Positions 6,299 through 9,544 of a stretch of 9,544 nt of DNA are shown here, in pieces. The stretch covers positions 1 to 9,544 of the forward strand of contig MZXQ01000043.1 in assembly GCA_002926195.1 (NCBI GenBank). The letters are read 5' to 3'. Numbering within the stretch: the first letter of the stretch is position 1; every line of letters starts with the position of its first letter. The DNA comes from Candidatus Methanomarinus sp. HR1 (GTDB lineage: Archaea; Halobacteriota; Methanosarcinia; Methanosarcinales; Methanocomedenaceae). A program made the translations under genes and the position numbers. The notes below the pieces were generated by a model. The model saw only the letters and a program-made list of their open reading frames with translations. It ran no database searches and was not told the DNA's origin.

Positions 6299-8008
6299 CT
6301 ACTTTTTTCGCCTTTTCAATAGAATCACAGTTGTAATAATAATCAGTATAACAACAATTCCACCAATGATCAAGAAGGTCATTCCCGAAGCAACCTCCAG
6401 AGTAAGATCCTTATCCAGACTGTTTCCAAGTACATTTTCACGCTCACCAAAGGAAATATGCACTAAAACAGTAGGATTGTCTGCAATATCCGCATCGGTC
6501 ATATCGATCCTTTTAGATGTAGATGCGCTTTTTCCAGCTTCCAGGTACTCAGGATCATCAACAAGCCTGGACGATTGCTCTCGCCCGTTGATACGCAGTT
6601 TAACATCAGGGCAGACATAGCACGCTACATCTCCTGTATTGGTGACAGTTACTGACAGACGTTGAGTGTTTTTATTATACTGTATCTTAGTTACATCTAT
6701 GCTTGATCGATCCTCAAAACTGATCAGGCCAACATTAAGCGTTTGCTGCAGTAATCTATTCAATGATCCGGTGGATTCTCCAAAAACCGCATATACATCA
6801 GCCGTAATGTTCGCTGTCTCAAGTGATGGGTGCGCTGCCAGTTCAGGGCAGTCATATGAAACTCCAAACGTATCTCCTTCGAAAATAAGGATCGGCTCCT
6901 CATCTCCAACCGCTGCAACCTGTGTACCGCTAATGAATACACTTACAGAGGATTTGGAGAATATATCGACATTCGCATCGTTTTTATAGACAACTTCAAG
7001 TTCTCCGGTGCCCTGATTATAGTCCACAGAGACAACAGACGTAACAAGTTCGTATTTCGGTAGCGGGAATTCATCTAGCGCCTCAACCAGGCTAAAACTG
7101 TCACCTCCACCTCCGGTTCTTCCCTGTCCGAACTTGATAAAGACGTGCATATCGGTGCGTGCTGTTATCATGCTTGCGGCATCGGTCAGGGCATTGCCTA
7201 TGACTACGCCGGTCTCGATTCCGCTCCCATTCAGATAGTTGACCGTCTGTTCGGGAATGACGTTTGTGCCGATGAACAGTACCGGCTCTCTTCCTGACAT
7301 GATCTCGTTCTCGATGAACTCTCCATTCGTAAAGATAATCTGGCTGGCCTTTGATATATTCTGGTATTTCTCAACGATTGCGATGTTGTTATCGAACCTG
7401 TCACCATAATCGATAATCTCTGGATTGTATATGCTTAATGATTCAGTTACCTGCCGGTCCACACGGCCGTAGATCAATAGATCGTCAACAGTTCGCCCAT
7501 TGAGAAAACCGGATATCTCATCGATGTTCTCATGATCAACAAACAAGACCCATGACCTGCTTTTGACAGCATAAGGTGCAACAGAGATCGCGTTATACCC
7601 ATAAGAATCATCCAGTACGATAAAGTTCGTTACATCAGGGAGTTCTCCTATGAAATGCAGGTTTGCTTCTACTCCACCAGGAGACTTGTAGGTCTCTGAA
7701 ACTACAAATCCCTCGGTGATCAGTGTCCCTTCGTAATTTACAAAGAACGGTGACGTTTCGGACTCAACAAGCAGGATGTCAGGATCCCTGTCAAGATAAT
7801 TCGGCAGAGCGGTTGCATGTGGAGCGTCTGTGATGAATTGGGAAGGCATCCCACGTATGTTTGCATAGATTATGGAAGAATACACATCCCTCCAGTCACC
7901 AGAGTTAATAACTACCTGTTCTCCCTCTGCGCACGCAGTTGGCATGGACACGATGATACATACCATAAGTAATATATATTTCAATTGTTGGTTTAGACGT
8001 CTACCCAC
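6299..8008 (-). CDS. Membrane-anchored S-layer-like cell surface protein
   Basis: Predicted secreted protein with a C-terminal anchor. From the GTG at 8006-8008 it has 569 residues. A signal peptide is plain: basic MGRRLNQQLK, hydrophobic YILLMVCIIVSM, then PTACA before EGE (cut near residue 27). Residues about 30-320 look like archaeal cell-wall-binding-repeat surface proteins, with DWRDVYSSIIYANIRGMP, DLLIYGRVDRQVTESL and GDRFDNNIAIVEKY followed by FTNGEFIENEIMSG. Residues about 325-540 look like two beta-sandwich (CARDB/Ig-like) domains; the second has a CYVC pair at 463-466. A membrane helix (about 542-564) and the tail KRRKK end the protein. GAGGAG 7 bases before GTG 8008, and the TATA box at 8043-8051, favour this start; ATG 8029 and ATG 8044 are in frame but lack ribosome sites. 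It follows a second surface protein on the same strand. Role in envelope structure or adhesion is inferred. Confidence 0.85.
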   Translation of the reverse strand: MGRRLNQQLKYILLMVCIIVSMPTACAEGEQVVINSGDWRDVYSSIIYANIRGMPSQFITDAPHATALPNYLDRDPDILLVESETSPFFVNYEGTLITEGFVVSETYKSPGGVEANLHFIGELPDVTNFIVLDDSYGYNAISVAPYAVKSRSWVLFVDHENIDEISGFLNGRTVDDLLIYGRVDRQVTESLSIYNPEIIDYGDRFDNNIAIVEKYQNISKASQIIFTNGEFIENEIMSGREPVLFIGTNVIPEQTVNYLNGSGIETGVVIGNALTDAASMITARTDMHVFIKFGQGRTGGGGDSFSLVEALDEFPLPKYELVTSVVSVDYNQGTGELEVVYKNDANVDIFSKSSVSVFISGTQVAAVGDEEPILIFEGDTFGVSYDCPELAAHPSLETANITADVYAVFGESTGSLNRLLQQTLNVGLISFEDRSSIDVTKIQYNKNTQRLSVTVTNTGDVACYVCPDVKLRINGREQSSRLVDDPEYLEAGKSASTSKRIDMTDADIADNPTVLVHISFGERENVLGNSLDKDLTLEVASGMTFLIIGGIVVILIIITTVILLKRRKK

Positions 8009-8015
8009 ACTAAAA

Positions 8016-8051
8016 CTCCTCTTTTCCATATGTGGTGCACTCATATAAAAA
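8016..8051 (-). promoter_or_regulatory. TATA box and Shine-Dalgarno of the surface-protein gene
   Basis: TTTTTATAT (8051-8043, minus strand) is a good archaeal TATA match. About 26 bases downstream of its centre, near 8022, transcription would start right before AGAGGAG (8022-8016), which lies 7 bases from the GTG at 8008. These spacings fit together only for that GTG. The gene therefore seems to have its own promoter and does not depend on the upstream surface-protein gene. Confidence 0.5.
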
Positions 8052-8072
8052 GATTACTGTATGATGAAGCTG

Positions 8073-9544
8073 TCACGTCTTCTTATCATTGCGTGATCTC
8101 CATAATAAGATCAGGAAGATGCCAGCACCAATAGCGAGCAGGATTATCCAGATGAAATATGACCATTTTTCTCGCTCAGGTTTTTCCTCCGGTCTGTCTC
8201 CCAGGTCGCTGCTGCCGATGGCGTCGGCATCTCCGCCTCTGCCAAGATCGTCTACGGGAGCGGGAACAGCCGTGCTTGTTGGTGTCACAGACGGTACTGA
8301 CAGATATGGGCCGCCACCACTACCGGAGTGAATGGCTGCTGGTGGTCGAGCAACGATTGTGAAGACAGAGAAATGGTCGAATGTCGCACGGAATGTGACC
8401 CGGTCACCGGTTATATCGATAGACTCCGGTGTCATGGTTATATCGTCTTCCAGTTCGCCTGTTGTCTCGTTGATCTCAAAGAGCACGACATTGCCCGGAT
8501 CCCCTCTTGCCACGGTATCGAACCAATCCTTGTTCAAGGTTATGCTGATCGGCACTTCCATGACCTCTGAGCTGATGAGGTCCGTTATCGAGAGTTGTGC
8601 ATAGACTAAGATCGGGGTGTTGTCAGCAATTGCAGAAGTATCAGCTCCGAAATAGGCAGCAATCGTCTCTTTCAGTCGGGAGGTGTCAGAAACATTCATG
8701 CATTCGAGATCTCTGTATCGTTCTACCAGTGTTGTCTTAAAGGAGAGATATCTGTAGGGTGTAACCGTCCCCTGAAAATCAACATCGAGGTCTACGGAAG
8801 CAGTTCCAACATCGGTCTTTGACGTTACATATTCTTCCGTAGGCGTGTTCAGTCTTATCTTGCTTATGTTTCCTATAACAGTATCGACAACTGCGATAGC
8901 ATCATCTTTAAGCGTTGCATCGAGACTGCCGCCTGTCACGGGTACGGATATTACCAGACCCGCTGTTGCATTGCCAGCGATTATGCTCGCATTCTCCTGG
9001 GTTGTATCGATGCTTACAATACCGTCTTTGATCGCTACCGTTGCATTAGCCACACTGATTCCTGTTCCCAGTACCGTTACTGGAACATTTTCCAGTGTCC
9101 CGTTATATCTGGCTTCGGCAGTTCTTATGAATTGGACATGGACGGTATCGTGTATGTAGGGATTGTCTGTGATGGTTCCTTCCACGACCGCGGTTCCCGG
9201 GGAAGTTGAAGAGGTCAGGATGGTGGTTGTGGTGCCATTTGCATTTATTGCCGTCAGTGGAGTTATGTCTCCAAGTGTTGTGGCGAATTTATTCTTGGTC
9301 CAATTTACCATTCTACCAGACTTATCCGTGACGATAGCGGTTATTGTTGAGGTCTCGATCCCATCCGCTTCGATGATACCCGGGGATGCACTCAGAGAGA
9401 TCGCATATGGCTCGATCAGTAGTATTTCTGGAATATGGTACATCTGGTATGTCATCGGACTTATCGGATTGTTCGGAAGTATGAACTGGAAGTTGCAGGG
9501 CATCGAGTTGTAACAAGTTGCATTCTCGATGATAGGAACTATGA
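8073..9544 (-). CDS. Membrane-anchored Ig-like surface protein (N-terminus beyond the window)
   Basis: Partial gene: the reading frame stays open from the stop at 8073 to the right edge, at least 489 residues. An ATG at 9503 is not the start, since no signal peptide follows and the frame continues upstream (residues ending NATCYNS). Counting from 9503, residues about 34-125 match a Big_1 (invasin-type) Ig domain: SASPGIIEADGIETSTITA, TLGDI, then NGTTTTILTSSTSPGTAVVEG. Residues about 130-310 are Thr/Asn/Val-rich beta-type sequence with several N-glycosylation sequons. Residues about 315-388 (VPISITLNKDWFD to TFDHFSVFTIVA) resemble the PGF-pre-PGF domain of archaeal S-layer proteins. A Gly/Ser/Pro/Asp-rich stalk (392-445) leads to a membrane helix (447-468) and the tail RSRNDKKT. 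There is no PGF-CTERM signal. It lies upstream of the other surface gene, 64 bases from its chosen start. Likely an envelope adhesin or structural protein; ligand unknown. Confidence 0.82.
   Translation of the reverse strand, partial: IVPIIENATCYNSMPCNFQFILPNNPISPMTYQMYHIPEILLIEPYAISLSASPGIIEADGIETSTITAIVTDKSGRMVNWTKNKFATTLGDITPLTAINANGTTTTILTSSTSPGTAVVEGTITDNPYIHDTVHVQFIRTAEARYNGTLENVPVTVLGTGISVANATVAIKDGIVSIDTTQENASIIAGNATAGLVISVPVTGGSLDATLKDDAIAVVDTVIGNISKIRLNTPTEEYVTSKTDVGTASVDLDVDFQGTVTPYRYLSFKTTLVERYRDLECMNVSDTSRLKETIAAYFGADTSAIADNTPILVYAQLSITDLISSEVMEVPISITLNKDWFDTVARGDPGNVVLFEINETTGELEDDITMTPESIDITGDRVTFRATFDHFSVFTIVARPPAAIHSGSGGGPYLSVPSVTPTSTAVPAPVDDLGRGGDADAIGSSDLGDRPEEKPEREKWSYFIWIILLAIGAGIFLILLWRSRNDKKT

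Noticed and set aside
8089..9513. Plus-strand frames opposite the partial surface-protein gene
   Set aside because: Antisense to a gene with domain matches and a C-terminal membrane anchor; the predicted peptides show no domains.
9322..9516. Short minus-strand frame overlapping the surface-protein N-terminal part
   Set aside because: It is out of frame with the Big_1 coding sequence, which stays open to the window edge.
1..9544. CRISPR array, tRNA, rRNA, insertion sequence or prophage genes
   Set aside because: I scanned for regularly spaced repeats, transposase or integrase motifs and tRNA-like elements by eye and found none.

Overview
The window looks like a chromosomal segment of a methane-metabolising archaeon, most likely Methanosarcinales or a related Halobacteriota lineage. 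The main reason is an intact mch gene for methenyl-tetrahydromethanopterin cyclohydrolase. Supporting signs are an archaeal-type QueE, TATA-like promoters, Shine-Dalgarno sites matching an archaeal 16S tail (GGAGG, GGTGAT), and membrane-anchored S-layer-type surface proteins. Species assignment is not possible by eye.

Left part, plus strand: bases 1-564 are AT-rich and hold no convincing gene, but do contain several short palindromes and a candidate promoter. Next comes a compact cluster: an M20 metal-dependent amidohydrolase, a GNAT acetyltransferase joined to it by a GTGA stop/start overlap, and mch 23 bases later. A perfect 18-base palindrome lies across the mch stop codon. It is followed by T-runs that reach the start codon of queE (7-carboxy-7-deazaguanine synthase, for preQ0 and archaeosine).

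Middle, minus strand: three co-directional genes converge on queE. In transcription order they are a small protein with a degenerate PD-(D/E)XK-like pattern (5803-6207), a bifunctional NAD(P)HX repair enzyme (nnrE-nnrD type), and moaC for molybdenum/tungsten cofactor synthesis. The NAD(P)HX protein stops where the GGTGD active-site segment should begin, so its dehydratase domain appears to lack its C-terminal end. This is the most unusual thing in the window. A small inverted repeat between queE and moaC probably ends transcription from both sides.

Right part, minus strand: two large cell-surface proteins, visibly richer in GC than the rest. The downstream one (6299-8008) has a signal peptide, a cell-wall-binding-repeat-like ectodomain, a C-terminal membrane helix and a basic tail. 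The upstream one runs off the right edge of the window, so its N-terminus is missing. It has a Big_1-type Ig domain, a region like the PGF-pre-PGF domain, a low-complexity stalk and a C-terminal membrane helix.

I see no rRNA, tRNA, insertion sequence or CRISPR array. The core genes are known families. The points worth a second look are the cut-short NnrD domain, the N-acyl hydrolase/acetyltransferase pair in front of mch, the mch/queE junction, and the degenerate nuclease-like protein.
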